Shown in pieces: positions 1 through 7,867 of a stretch of DNA of 64,000 nucleotides. Within the stretch, counting starts at the first letter, position 1. Each line of letters starts with the position of its first letter. This DNA is from Actinophytocola gossypii (GTDB lineage: Bacteria > Actinomycetota > Actinomycetes > Mycobacteriales > Pseudonocardiaceae): NCBI RefSeq assembly GCF_025165815.1, contig NZ_JAFFZE010000012.1, forward strand, positions 186,001-250,000. Reading direction: 5' to 3'. The translations under genes were made by a program, and so were the position numbers. The notes under the pieces are model-generated. The model saw only the letters and a list, made by a program, of their open reading frames with translations. It did not search any database and had not been told where the DNA came from.

Positions 1-1
1 G

Positions 2-85
2 TCGGCCCGGTTCGTCGAGGCGTTCGCCGACGGGATCGCCGCGCACCGGGCGTGGGCGAGGAGGACCGACGGGGTGCCGGCATGA
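2..85 (+). CDS. 3' end of an unidentified gene (partial)
   Basis: Only the last 27 codons of a gene that begins before the window are visible; the C-terminus reads ...RAWARRTDGVPA followed by TGA. The stop shares the ATGA overlap with the next gene, so the two are probably translationally coupled and co-transcribed. The fragment is Ala/Arg rich and too short to assign to a family. Confidence 0.6.
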   Translation, partial: SARFVEAFADGIAAHRAWARRTDGVPA

Positions 86-1149
86 GTCCGGGGCCCGCGA
101 AGCGGGTCGTGGTGACCGGCGCGAGCGGCAACGTCGGCAGCAGCGTGCTGCGCGAGCTGAACGACGACCCGGACGTCGGCACGATCGTCGCGATCGCCCG
201 GCGGTGCCCGGAGTGGACGGTCGACAAGGCCGAGTGGGCGGTCGCCGACGTGGCCACCGACGACCTGGTCCCGCTGCTGGCCGGCGCGGACGTGGTGATC
301 CACCTGGCGTGGCTGCTCCAGCCGGCGCGCACCCCGGTGACCACGTGGGAGGCCAACGTCATCGGCAGCGTGCGGGTGTTCGAGGCCACCGCGGCCGCCG
401 GGGTGCCGGCGCTGGTGTACGCGTCGTCGGTCGGCGCCTACTCCCCCGGCCCGAAGGACACGATGGTCGACGAGTCGTGGCCGACGCACGGCTGGCCGGC
501 GGCGTCCTACACCCGGGAGAAGGCCTACCTGGAGCGCGTGCTGGACGGGTTCGAGGCCCAGCACCCGGACGTGCGGGTGGTGCGGATGCGTCCGGGGTTC
601 CTGTTCCAGTGGGAGGCGGCCAGCGAGCAGCGCAGGCTGTTCGCCGGGCCGCTGCTCCCCCAGCGGCTCGTCCGGCCGTCGATGATCCCGGTCGTGCCGG
701 ACCTGCCCGGCCTGCGGATGCAGGTGCTGCACACCGACGACGCGGCGCTGGCGTACCGGCTGGCCGCGCTCGACGGGCACGCGCGCGGCGCCTACAACCT
801 GGCGACCGAGCCGGTGCTGGACGCGCCGCTGCTGGCCGAGCTGCTGGGTGCGCGGGTGGTTCCACTGCCGGTCTGGGCGCTGCGCGGCCCGCTGGTCGCG
901 GCGTGGCGGCTGCACCTGACGCCGGCCGACCCGGACCTGTTCGACGCGGTCCTGCGGCTGCCGCTGATGGACTCCACCCGCGCCCGCGACGAGCTCGGCT
1001 GGACCCCGCGGTACGACGCGGCCACCACGGTCGGCGAGCTGCTGGCCGGGATGCGCGACGTCGGCGGCCTGCCCACCCCGCCGCTGGAGCCCACCGTCCC
1101 CGGGGGCCGCGCCCACGAACTCCGCACCGGCCCCGGCAGCACGCCCTGA
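82..1149 (+). CDS. NAD-dependent epimerase/dehydratase (extended SDR family)
   Basis: The protein has an N-terminal Rossmann fold with the glycine motif TGASGNVG near residues 12-19 and a downstream SYTREK segment that supplies the YxxxK catalytic pair, both typical of extended short-chain dehydrogenases/epimerases. The ATG at 82 lies in an ATGA overlap with the preceding gene and directly precedes the Rossmann strand; an in-frame start at 52 would add only an atypical leader. At about 355 residues it has normal family length. Substrate is unknown; sugar-nucleotide or small-ketone chemistry are both possible. It is probably cytoplasmic and the last gene of an operon that enters from the left. 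Confidence 0.85.
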   Translation: MSPGPAKRVVVTGASGNVGSSVLRELNDDPDVGTIVAIARRCPEWTVDKAEWAVADVATDDLVPLLAGADVVIHLAWLLQPARTPVTTWEANVIGSVRVFEATAAAGVPALVYASSVGAYSPGPKDTMVDESWPTHGWPAASYTREKAYLERVLDGFEAQHPDVRVVRMRPGFLFQWEAASEQRRLFAGPLLPQRLVRPSMIPVVPDLPGLRMQVLHTDDAALAYRLAALDGHARGAYNLATEPVLDAPLLAELLGARVVPLPVWALRGPLVAAWRLHLTPADPDLFDAVLRLPLMDSTRARDELGWTPRYDAATTVGELLAGMRDVGGLPTPPLEPTVPGGRAHELRTGPGSTP

Positions 1150-1173
1150 GCGCGCGACGGCGGACATGAGAGA

Positions 1174-1218
1174 ACCCCGAGTTGCTGCCAGGTCGGGGGT
1201 CCGCCAGCAACGCGGGGT
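1174..1218. terminator. Inverted repeat between convergent genes, probable bidirectional terminator
   Basis: Arm ACCCCGAGTTGCTG at 1174-1187 pairs with CAGCAACGCGGGGT at 1205-1218 with one mismatch in 14, leaving a 17-nt loop. It sits between the stop of the SDR gene and the stop of the convergent STAS gene. There is no U-tract, which is common for actinobacterial terminators. Confidence 0.6.
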
Positions 1219-1250
1219 CACTGGGGTCATCGCCGCCGGAGCGGCGCGCG

Positions 1251-1619
1251 TTACACGTTCAGTTCCGGATGTCGCCGGGACAGCGCCTCGTCGACCTCGG
1301 CACGGATGTCGAGGTGGTCCAGCAGCCCGGTGAGCCGCAGCGGGCGCAGCACCTCGCGGCGGGTGGCGACGAAGCGGACCTCGACGCCGCGGGTCCTGGC
1401 CCGTTCGTCGATCCCGACCAGTTCGGCCAGGCCGGCGGAGGACAGGAACGAGACGCCGTCCAGGTCGACGACCATGGGGTACGGGGCGGCGGTCAGGGCG
1501 AGCGCGGTGTCCAGCGCTCTTCGCAGCTCGTCGAACACGTTGAGGTCGATCTCCCCGATCACCCGGGTGAGCACGGCGAAGTCGTGGATCTCTCGTTGGA
1601 TGTGCAGCACCAGAACCAC
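1251..1619 (-). CDS. STAS-domain anti-sigma factor antagonist
   Basis: A 122-residue single-domain STAS protein. The hallmark loop reads DLDGVSFLSSAGLAELV at about residues 50-66; the serines of SFLSSAG are where RsbV/SpoIIAA-type proteins are phosphorylated by their cognate anti-sigma kinase. Such proteins free an alternative sigma factor by binding an RsbW-like kinase when dephosphorylated. No kinase or sigma gene lies nearby, so the partner must be encoded elsewhere. A GTG/ATG-proximal start at 1619 gives the normal length. It converges on the SDR gene across a hairpin and diverges from the small gene at 1792. Confidence 0.85.
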   Translation of the reverse strand: MVLVLHIQREIHDFAVLTRVIGEIDLNVFDELRRALDTALALTAAPYPMVVDLDGVSFLSSAGLAELVGIDERARTRGVEVRFVATRREVLRPLRLTGLLDHLDIRAEVDEALSRRHPELNV

Positions 1620-1791
1620 CTCTGTCTCGGTCGTACCGGACGTGGCTGCTGGCTGAACCTGCTCCTACCGTAGCGTGCCCGCCCCGAACCCGCCACAACG
1701 ACATACGTCGTTCTACCGATGTCTCGACGGCCCGACAGGGCAAGAGTTGCTCAGGTCAAGCAACGTGGTGAGCACAGGAGATGGGGAAGCG

Positions 1792-2100
1792 GTGACCGAC
1801 CCGGACTGGCACGACGAGCTGGTGCTCGTCGCCGAACTGTCCAGCGTCAACAACCAGATTGCCCGGTACGTACTCCGGCTTCTCGACGCGGACGCCGGAA
1901 GACGAGAGCAGGTGGGCGTGGCCGATGAATGCGCATTAGGTGGGCGCCTCGTCGACCTCGGCTACACATTGCAGAATCGTGCAGTGCACCGGGCCGCAGG
2001 CCTTGACGGCGATGGTGGGGCCATCGACGAAGAAGACCTGCGGCCGGCGCCGCTCGCACCGGACGGCTACCTCATTCGACCGAGGTGCGCGATCCACTGA
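1792..2100 (+). CDS. Hypothetical protein, 102 aa
   Basis: Start GTG at 1792 is preceded by AGGAG at 1776-1780 with 11-nt spacing, which is why it is preferred over the longer open frame that begins at 1675. The N-terminal part (ELVLVAELSSVNNQIARYVLRLLD) looks like a short amphipathic helix; the rest is acidic and proline-containing at the end, and one Cys lies mid-protein. No domain is recognised. It is transcribed divergently from the STAS gene. A link to stress signalling is possible from position alone and is not shown by sequence. Confidence 0.5.
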   Translation: MTDPDWHDELVLVAELSSVNNQIARYVLRLLDADAGRREQVGVADECALGGRLVDLGYTLQNRAVHRAAGLDGDGGAIDEEDLRPAPLAPDGYLIRPRCAIH

Positions 2101-2121
2101 AATGATTTCGATGAAGATCCG

Positions 2122-2253
2122 TCAGTTGTGCGTCATCCCAGGTGTAGCGCCGTTGTGCGTCATGTCCGGCGGTTCCGCCGCACCTGCACCTGCACCTGCG
2201 AAAACCAACAGAATCGAGGCAACAAGGGCGGTGGCCATTCGCGCGATTCTCAT
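2122..2253 (-). CDS. Small secreted peptide with a repeated MTHN motif, 43 aa
   Basis: The reading frame begins with ATG at 2253 behind a strong GGGAGG site four bases upstream. It encodes an Arg-containing N-region (MRIARM), a hydrophobic core (ATALVASILLVF) and an AGA-type signal-peptidase site, leaving a mature tail of about 16 residues. The tail contains MTHN twice (DMTHN and, at the very end, GMTHN). The Met/His content could bind copper or another soft metal, but this is only a guess. It lies in a lower-GC stretch and diverges from the LAL regulator downstream. No family is recognised. Confidence 0.55.
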   Translation of the reverse strand: MRIARMATALVASILLVFAGAGAGAAEPPDMTHNGATPGMTHN

Positions 2254-2546
2254 CGTGCCTCCCGTTTTCTCTGCACCGGAAAAGGGGCCTAGCATCCAAG
2301 CGACGACTGGCCAGAGAGCTCGCGTGGGGTATACAAGAGGCCCAACATATCCTCTTACCAATTCCACTATGACATGTGAGGTGTAATTGAGGAAATAACC
2401 GACTGCTAACGAGCGGCTAACAACTGGGCCGTTCGAAGAAACGCGCATGGTCGGTGGTTGATGTGGCGACCCCCACTACGGGCGGACCCTGCACAACCGC
2501 CCGGATGGCCGATGCCTTCGGCCACGGCACGTCATATCGTCGAACC
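2254..2546. promoter_or_regulatory. AT-rich intergenic region, divergent promoters
   Basis: This ~290-bp stretch separates the small secreted peptide (leftward) from the LAL regulator (rightward). Around 2320-2430 it is much richer in A/T than the flanking coding DNA, as expected for promoters. Near 2401-2423 the hexamer GCTAAC occurs twice (GCTAACGAGCGGCTAAC). No -35/-10 pair can be assigned with certainty, and the first ~90 bp before 2547 might instead be coding if translation begins at GTG 2454. Confidence 0.4.
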
Positions 2547-5366
2547 ATGCCGGGTGGTGCGTCTGCGCTTGTTGGCCGTGACGCCGAACTCTCCAGGCTC
2601 GTCGAGTTGACCGACGACCTCGCCGCCGGCACGGGGCGAGCGCTGCTCATCGAGGGCGAGCCCGGCATCGGCAAGTCATCCCTCGCGCGGGCCGCGGTGG
2701 CGGCCGCCGAGGAACGCGGCTACCAGGTGTTCTGGGCCGAAGGCGACGAGCTCGGGCAGGCGCTCCCCCTGCGGCCGTTGCTGGATGCGTTGTGGGCCAG
2801 GGAACTGGACAACGAGCCCCGGCTCGCGACCATCCAGCGACTGCTGCGGGGCGAGGTCAGCGGCGGTGCCGATCCGACGACCGCCGCGTCCGAGCAGATG
2901 CTCACCCTGCTGACCGAACTCTGCAGCGCGGGCCCGACCGTCCTGGTCGTCGACGACCTGCAATGGGCGGACGCCGCGACGATCGGCGTGTGGGAGATGC
3001 TCACCCGCTGGGTCGACCGCTCCGCCCTGCTGCTGATCGGCGTCGTCCGGCCGATCCCCCAGCGCGACGAGCTCGACGCGGTCCGTCGCGCGGTCGGCGA
3101 GCCCGGCACCGTCCGCCTCGGCGGGCTGCCCCAGGGTGCGATCGCGAACCTGGTCACCGCGATCTCCTCGGGCGAGCCCGGTGAGGATCTGCTGCGGCTC
3201 GCCGACGGGGCCGCCGGCAACCCGCTGTACGTGACCGAGTTGATGGAGGCCCTGCTGCGCTCGGACCGGTTGAAGGTCAACGACTCCGGGGTCGTCGAGG
3301 TGACCGGTGGCCCGGTGCCGGAGTCGCTCTACGCGGCGATCGCGCACCGGCTCGACTTCCTGCCCCGCGACCTGCGCACGACGCTGCAGGCCGCGGCCCT
3401 GCTCGGGATGGACTTCCTGGTCTCCGACCTCGCGCTCGTGCGGAATGCCCGCATCGTCGACCTGGTGCCCGCACTCGACGAGGCCTGTGCCGCCGGCGTG
3501 CTCCGGGAGGTCCGCGAGCGGCTGGCGTTCCGGCACCCGCTGATCCGCCGCGCGCTCTACGACGACATCGCCGAGGCGGTCCGGCCCGCGTGGCACCGGG
3601 ACGCGGCCCGCGCCCTGGCCGAAGCCGGGGTGCCGCACGACCGGGTCGCCCGCCAACTCCTCGCCGCCACGAAATCGCCGGACGCGGGTCCGCTGGACGA
3701 GCCACTGCTCGACTGGCTCGCCGACGCCGCGCCGACGCTGATCGCGCAGACCCCGAAGCTGGCGATCGACCTGCTGAGCCAGGCGTCCCGCCGCTCGCCG
3801 CCGAACACCCGGCGCGGCGCGGTGCTCGCCTGCCGGCTGGCGGACGCGCTGTTCCGGACCGGCGACCACGTCCGGGCCCAGCGCGTCGCGCACCGCACGA
3901 TGGCCGTGATCACCGACCCGGACCTGGTCGTCGACCTGCACTGGACGGTGTCCCAGTGCCGCGCGCTGGCGGGCCGGGCCGACGAGTCGTTCGAGTCACT
4001 GGCGCGGGCGCTCACCCTGCCTGGTCTGTCCGCCCAGCACCGGGGCCGGCTGCTGGTGATGACCGCGCGTGCTCACCGGGACCTCGGCGAGGTGACCGTG
4101 GCCGGGCGGGTCGCCGCGGAGGCCCTGGCGACCGCTGAGCAGGCCGGGGACCGCTGGGCGGTCGGCTGGGCGCTGCACGTACTGATCATCGTGTCGATGA
4201 TGCAGGGTGACGTCGCGAGCGCGGTGCCGCTGTTCGAGCGGGCGCTGGAGGTCGTCGAGGACGACACCGCGCTCACCGATCTCGCCCTGTTGCTGCAGAT
4301 CAACAAGGCCGTCGCACTGGGTGACCTCGACCGGTACGAGGACGCGATCCGGGCCGCCGAGCGAGTACGCCAGCAGGCCGACCGCTCCGGCAGCCTGGTC
4401 CGGCTCGCTCAGGCCCAGACCGCGCTCACCGAGCTGCTGTTCGAGGTGGGCCGGTGGGACGACGCCCAGGCCGAGATCGAGAACCTGTCCGACGACTTCA
4501 AGGACCCCGGGGTGACGTGCTGCGACCGGGGCATCGCCGCCGTGATCGCGTTCCACCGGGGTGACCCGGCGACCGCGCGGCAGCATCTGGAGCTGGCCGC
4601 GCCGAGCGCGGAGAAGATCGGCAACCGGGTCATCGCGTCGTTGAAGCTGGCCCGCAGCCTGGACCTCGAGATCAACGACGCGCCGGCCGAGGCGCTGGCC
4701 GAGCTCACCGCGTGCGTCACCGGGCACGCCGAGGAGCTCGACGAGATGGAGGACCTGCTGCCCGAGGCGGCGCGGTTGGCCGCGCACGTCGGCACCGAGG
4801 GCGCGGCCGCCGACATCGCCGCGCAGGCCAGCACGCTGGCCGGGCAGTCCCGGGTGCCGCACCGGCTCGCCACCGCCGCGTACTGCCGGGGGCTGCTCGA
4901 CCGGGACCCGTCGATGCTCCGGGACGCCGCCGAGCACTACGAGCGGGCCAGCCGCCCGCTGCTGCGCGCGAAGGCGCTGGAGGCGGCCGCGCTCACCCAC
5001 GCCGAGCAGGGCGACCGGATCGCGGCGCGCTCCGCGTTCACCACCGCCGACGACCTCTACGGCGAGCTCGGCGCGAACTGGGACCTGACGCACCTGCGCG
5101 CGCGGCTGCGCCGGCACGGCATCCGCCGGGGGCCGAGGGCCAAGCACCGCCAGGCCAAGGCGGGCTGGCAGAGCCTCACCCCGACCGAGACCAAGATCGC
5201 GGCGATGGTCGCCGCCGGGCTGCCCAACCGGCAGATCGCCGAGCAGCTCGTGCTCTCGCCGCGCACGGTCGGTACGCACGTGTCGCACATCCTGGCCAAG
5301 CTCGGCGTCCGGTCCCGCATCGACATCGCCCGCGAGGCCGCCGAGCACGACCACACGCTCACCTGA
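2547..5366 (+). CDS. LAL-type LuxR family transcriptional regulator with AAA ATPase domain
   Basis: A large STAND-type regulator of about 939 residues. An N-terminal ATPase module carries Walker A GEPGIGKSS (residues ~37-45) and Walker B VLVVDDLQW (~132-140). A long helical TPR-like region follows, and a C-terminal LuxR helix-turn-helix begins LTPTETKIAAMVAAGL at about 876 and contains SPRTVGTHVSHILAKLGV. The family activates target operons in response to a ligand sensed by the repeat region. The start at 2547 places the family-typical LVGRDAEL near the N-terminus; in-frame ATG 2505 and GTG 2454 are alternatives and none has a clear ribosome site. The target is unknown; the phosphodiesterase-like gene starts 20 bp downstream. 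Confidence 0.9.
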   Translation: MPGGASALVGRDAELSRLVELTDDLAAGTGRALLIEGEPGIGKSSLARAAVAAAEERGYQVFWAEGDELGQALPLRPLLDALWARELDNEPRLATIQRLLRGEVSGGADPTTAASEQMLTLLTELCSAGPTVLVVDDLQWADAATIGVWEMLTRWVDRSALLLIGVVRPIPQRDELDAVRRAVGEPGTVRLGGLPQGAIANLVTAISSGEPGEDLLRLADGAAGNPLYVTELMEALLRSDRLKVNDSGVVEVTGGPVPESLYAAIAHRLDFLPRDLRTTLQAAALLGMDFLVSDLALVRNARIVDLVPALDEACAAGVLREVRERLAFRHPLIRRALYDDIAEAVRPAWHRDAARALAEAGVPHDRVARQLLAATKSPDAGPLDEPLLDWLADAAPTLIAQTPKLAIDLLSQASRRSPPNTRRGAVLACRLADALFRTGDHVRAQRVAHRTMAVITDPDLVVDLHWTVSQCRALAGRADESFESLARALTLPGLSAQHRGRLLVMTARAHRDLGEVTVAGRVAAEALATAEQAGDRWAVGWALHVLIIVSMMQGDVASAVPLFERALEVVEDDTALTDLALLLQINKAVALGDLDRYEDAIRAAERVRQQADRSGSLVRLAQAQTALTELLFEVGRWDDAQAEIENLSDDFKDPGVTCCDRGIAAVIAFHRGDPATARQHLELAAPSAEKIGNRVIASLKLARSLDLEINDAPAEALAELTACVTGHAEELDEMEDLLPEAARLAAHVGTEGAAADIAAQASTLAGQSRVPHRLATAAYCRGLLDRDPSMLRDAAEHYERASRPLLRAKALEAAALTHAEQGDRIAARSAFTTADDLYGELGANWDLTHLRARLRRHGIRRGPRAKHRQAKAGWQSLTPTETKIAAMVAAGLPNRQIAEQLVLSPRTVGTHVSHILAKLGVRSRIDIAREAAEHDHTLT

Positions 5367-5386
5367 CTCGTGGTTTGCTGGGGATC

Positions 5387-6484
5387 ATGCTCCCCGAGTA
5401 CGGCCGGCGGTCGCTGGCCGAGGTGCTGCCGTCGCTGCTGGCCGCGCTCGGCGTCGGCGGCGCGCCGGCGCTGCCCGTCGAGCCGGCCCGTGCGGCGGCG
5501 TTGCTGCTGGTCGACGGGCTCGGCTCGGAACTGCTGCGCGAGCACGCCGCCGACGCGCCGTTCCTCGCGTCGCTGCCGGACGCGGGACCGCTGACCGTCG
5601 GGTTCCCGTCCAGCACGGTGGTCAGCCTGGCCTCCGTCGGCACCGGCCTGCCGCCTGGTTCGCACGGCATGGTCGGTACGTCGTTCGAGGTGGACGGAAC
5701 GCGGCTGGACGGGCTGAACTGGCGCGCGGACGCGGACCCGGCGCCCGAGCGGGTGCAGCCGGCGCCGACCGTGTTCGAGCGGGCGGGGGCGGCGGGGGTC
5801 GCGGTCACGGTCGTGTCCAGGCGCGTGTTCCGCGACACACCCCTGACCCGCGCGGTGCTGCGCGGCGGCGAGTACCGGGGCAACCGGGCGCTCGGCGACC
5901 TGGCCGCCGAGATGATCACCGCGCTGACCGCGCCCGGCCGGCGGCTGGTCTACGGCTACCACGCCGACCTGGACACGATGGGGCACGTGTACGGGCCGGG
6001 CTCGCTGCCGTGGCGGGTGCAGTTGGCGCAGGTGGACCGGCTGGTCGCGACGCTGGCGAACGCGCTGCCGGCCGACGCGGTGCTGGCGGTGACCGGTGAC
6101 CACGGCATGGTCACGATGGACCGGACGTTCGACGTGGACACCGTGCCGGAGCTGCGCGCGGGGGTACGGCTGCTGGCCGGCGACCCGCGTTCGCGGCACG
6201 TGTACGCGGAGCCGGGCGCGGCGGCTTCCGTGTTGGCGGCCTGGCGGGAGGTGCTGGGCGACGCGGCGGTCGTGGTGCCGAGGGAGCAGGCCGTCGAGGA
6301 GGGCTGGTTCGGGCCGGTGGCGGCGGCGTTCGCCGGGCGGATCGGTGACGTGGTGGTGGCCGCGCGTGACGGTGCCGGTGTGATCAGGTCGGTCGCGGAG
6401 CCGGCGGTGTCCTCGGCGGTGGGGCAACACGGTTCGCTGTCCGCCGCGGAGTTGCTGGTCCCGTTCCTGCTCACCCGAGTTTGA
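5387..6484 (+). CDS. Alkaline phosphatase superfamily protein (nucleotide pyrophosphatase/phosphodiesterase-like)
   Basis: A 365-residue protein with the metal-binding signatures of the phosphodiesterase/NPP branch: ALLLVDGLGSELL near residue 40, the nucleophile region FPSSTVVSLASVGTGLPPGSHGMVG near 65-85, the YHADLDTMGHVYGP segment near 200, and the VTGDHGM motif near 240. These supply Asp/His ligands and the Thr/Ser nucleophile of a two-metal hydrolase. No signal peptide is seen, so it is probably cytoplasmic. It starts 20 bp after the LAL gene and may be co-transcribed with it. The substrate (nucleotide, phosphonate or phosphodiester) cannot be told. Confidence 0.85.
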   Translation: MLPEYGRRSLAEVLPSLLAALGVGGAPALPVEPARAAALLLVDGLGSELLREHAADAPFLASLPDAGPLTVGFPSSTVVSLASVGTGLPPGSHGMVGTSFEVDGTRLDGLNWRADADPAPERVQPAPTVFERAGAAGVAVTVVSRRVFRDTPLTRAVLRGGEYRGNRALGDLAAEMITALTAPGRRLVYGYHADLDTMGHVYGPGSLPWRVQLAQVDRLVATLANALPADAVLAVTGDHGMVTMDRTFDVDTVPELRAGVRLLAGDPRSRHVYAEPGAAASVLAAWREVLGDAAVVVPREQAVEEGWFGPVAAAFAGRIGDVVVAARDGAGVIRSVAEPAVSSAVGQHGSLSAAELLVPFLLTRV

Positions 6485-6523
6485 TCAACGAACTCCGCGA
6501 AGGGCCTTACCTGCCTGCTACTT

Positions 6524-6577
6524 TTGCTGGTATACCTGGAATCAGCAAGGTGTCTACCCGCTCTGTCCATAATGGAC
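6524..6577. promoter_or_regulatory. Palindromes upstream of the coiled-coil gene
   Basis: Two inverted repeats lie in the 120-bp gap before the coiled-coil gene. TTGCTG (6524-6529) pairs with CAGCAA (6543-6548), which could end transcription from the previous gene. GTCCAT-A-ATGGAC (6565-6577) is a perfect 13-bp palindrome about 28 bp before the start codon and looks like an operator. The binding protein is unknown. Confidence 0.3.
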
Positions 6578-6604
6578 GGTCAAGTGGGAGGGAGTTGATG
6601 CCGG

Positions 6605-7852
6605 GTGGTCGACGGCAGGGAACTGGTACCGCTGCGCACCGGATTCGACGTGGTGTTCCGCGGTTACCGGCGTGGTCCGGTGCGGCAGTACGTGCAGAGC
6701 GTCGAGGAGGAGCTGCGCGTGCTCGCCGCCGATCGGGATGCGAACGCGAACCTTGCCGAGAACCTGACCAGAGAGGTGGAACGGCTGCGCGCGGAGAACT
6801 CCCGCCTGGCGCAACGGATCGACCAACTGAAGCGGGCGCCGTTGGACCCCGAGCGGTTACCGCCGCGGCTGCGGCGGATGGTCGAGCTGGCGAAGGAGGA
6901 GGCCGGCGAGATCATCGCCAGGGCGCAGGCCGCCGCCGAACACTGCTCGGCCACCGCCCAGGAGGAGGCCGAGCGGTTACGCACCCGCCACGAGCAGCGG
7001 TTGACCGAACTGGACGACCGCCGCCGCGCGATGGAGTCCGAACACGAGACCCTGATGCGCCAGGCGAAAGCCGAGGTCGCGGAGCTGGACGCGCGGGCAG
7101 CCCGCCGCCGCGAGCGCATCGAATCCGACTTCGAGGTCGCGATGGCCGCCCGACGCACGGAGGCCGTCCAGGAGATCACCGCCCGCAAGCAAGCCGCCGA
7201 ACAGGCCGCGGAAACCCTGCTGACCAGGGCAAAAGCCGAGGCGGCCCGCCGCATCACCGACGCGGACCGGAAGGCGGAGCGCACCCTCACCGCCGCGTCC
7301 GCGGAGTCCACCCGCCGCCTGGCCGAAGCGAAGATCCAGGCCACCCGCGTCACCGAAGCGGCACGAGCCAGCGCGGACCGTCAGCTAGCCGAGGCCAGGA
7401 CCACCGCCGAGACGTTGGTCGACACGGCCGTCACCAGGGCCGACCACCTCGTCGACGACGCCACCGCGCGAGCGAACCACCTCGTCACCGAGGCCACCGC
7501 CGAAGCCAACCGCCGACGCGCCGAGGTCACCACCCACGCCGAGGCCCTGATCGACGACGTCACCACCAGGGCCGATCACCTGCTCGACGACGCCACCGCC
7601 CGAGCGAACCACCTCGTCACCGAGGCCACCGCCGAAGCGGACCGGCGGGTCGGGGTGGCGCGGCGGCGGGTCGACGAGCTGCGTGACCTGCGCGCTCAGC
7701 TCGCCGACCACATCCGCACCACGCGCGAGATCCTGACCGGCGCCGCCCCGCTGCTCCAGCCCGACGACCCGGACGACGACCCCGACCCAGGACCGAGACC
7801 GGCGGACATCCCGGCTCAACGCATGAAGGTCGAGCAGCCCACCCCGACCTGA
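6605..7852 (+). CDS. DivIVA/FilP-like coiled-coil protein with hendecad repeats
   Basis: The 415-residue protein begins with a DivIVA-like segment (FDVVFRGYRRGPVRQYVQSVEEEL, residues ~13-36). A coiled coil with LxxExxRLRAEN heptads follows (~45-80), and then about 240 residues of Ala/Glu/Arg-rich helix. Near residues 275-355 the helix resolves into strict 11-residue units such as ATARANHLVTE, ATAEANRRRAE and VTTHAEALIDD. A 44-residue block is duplicated, also visible as a 132-bp DNA repeat. The C-terminus is acidic and Pro/Asp-rich. GTG 6605 is chosen because GGGAGGGAG (6586-6594) is ten bases upstream. By family it should act at cell poles or as a cytoskeletal scaffold; the partner and exact role are inferred. 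Confidence 0.75.
   Translation: MVDGRELVPLRTGFDVVFRGYRRGPVRQYVQSVEEELRVLAADRDANANLAENLTREVERLRAENSRLAQRIDQLKRAPLDPERLPPRLRRMVELAKEEAGEIIARAQAAAEHCSATAQEEAERLRTRHEQRLTELDDRRRAMESEHETLMRQAKAEVAELDARAARRRERIESDFEVAMAARRTEAVQEITARKQAAEQAAETLLTRAKAEAARRITDADRKAERTLTAASAESTRRLAEAKIQATRVTEAARASADRQLAEARTTAETLVDTAVTRADHLVDDATARANHLVTEATAEANRRRAEVTTHAEALIDDVTTRADHLLDDATARANHLVTEATAEADRRVGVARRRVDELRDLRAQLADHIRTTREILTGAAPLLQPDDPDDDPDPGPRPADIPAQRMKVEQPTPT
7431..7645 (+). repeat. 132-bp period internal repeat in the coiled-coil gene
   Basis: The segment starting about 7439 (gccgaccacctcgtcgacg) recurs about 7571 (gccgatcacctgctcgacg), and both continue with a shared run encoding ATARANHLVTEATAE. The 132-bp spacing equals 44 codons, or four hendecads, so the duplication kept the helical phase. 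Confidence 0.75.
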
Positions 7853-7867
7853 ACGGCGGGCGGAGAC

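Noticed and set aside
4712-5386. Long open frame extending 5' of the phosphodiesterase gene
   Set aside because: It is a shadow of the LAL gene in another frame; the translation is Arg/Ala/Gly-rich with no domain and the true start is ATG 5387.
6565-6577. 13-bp perfect palindrome as a proven operator
   Set aside because: It is listed only as a possible site because no regulator is adjacent and short palindromes occur by chance.
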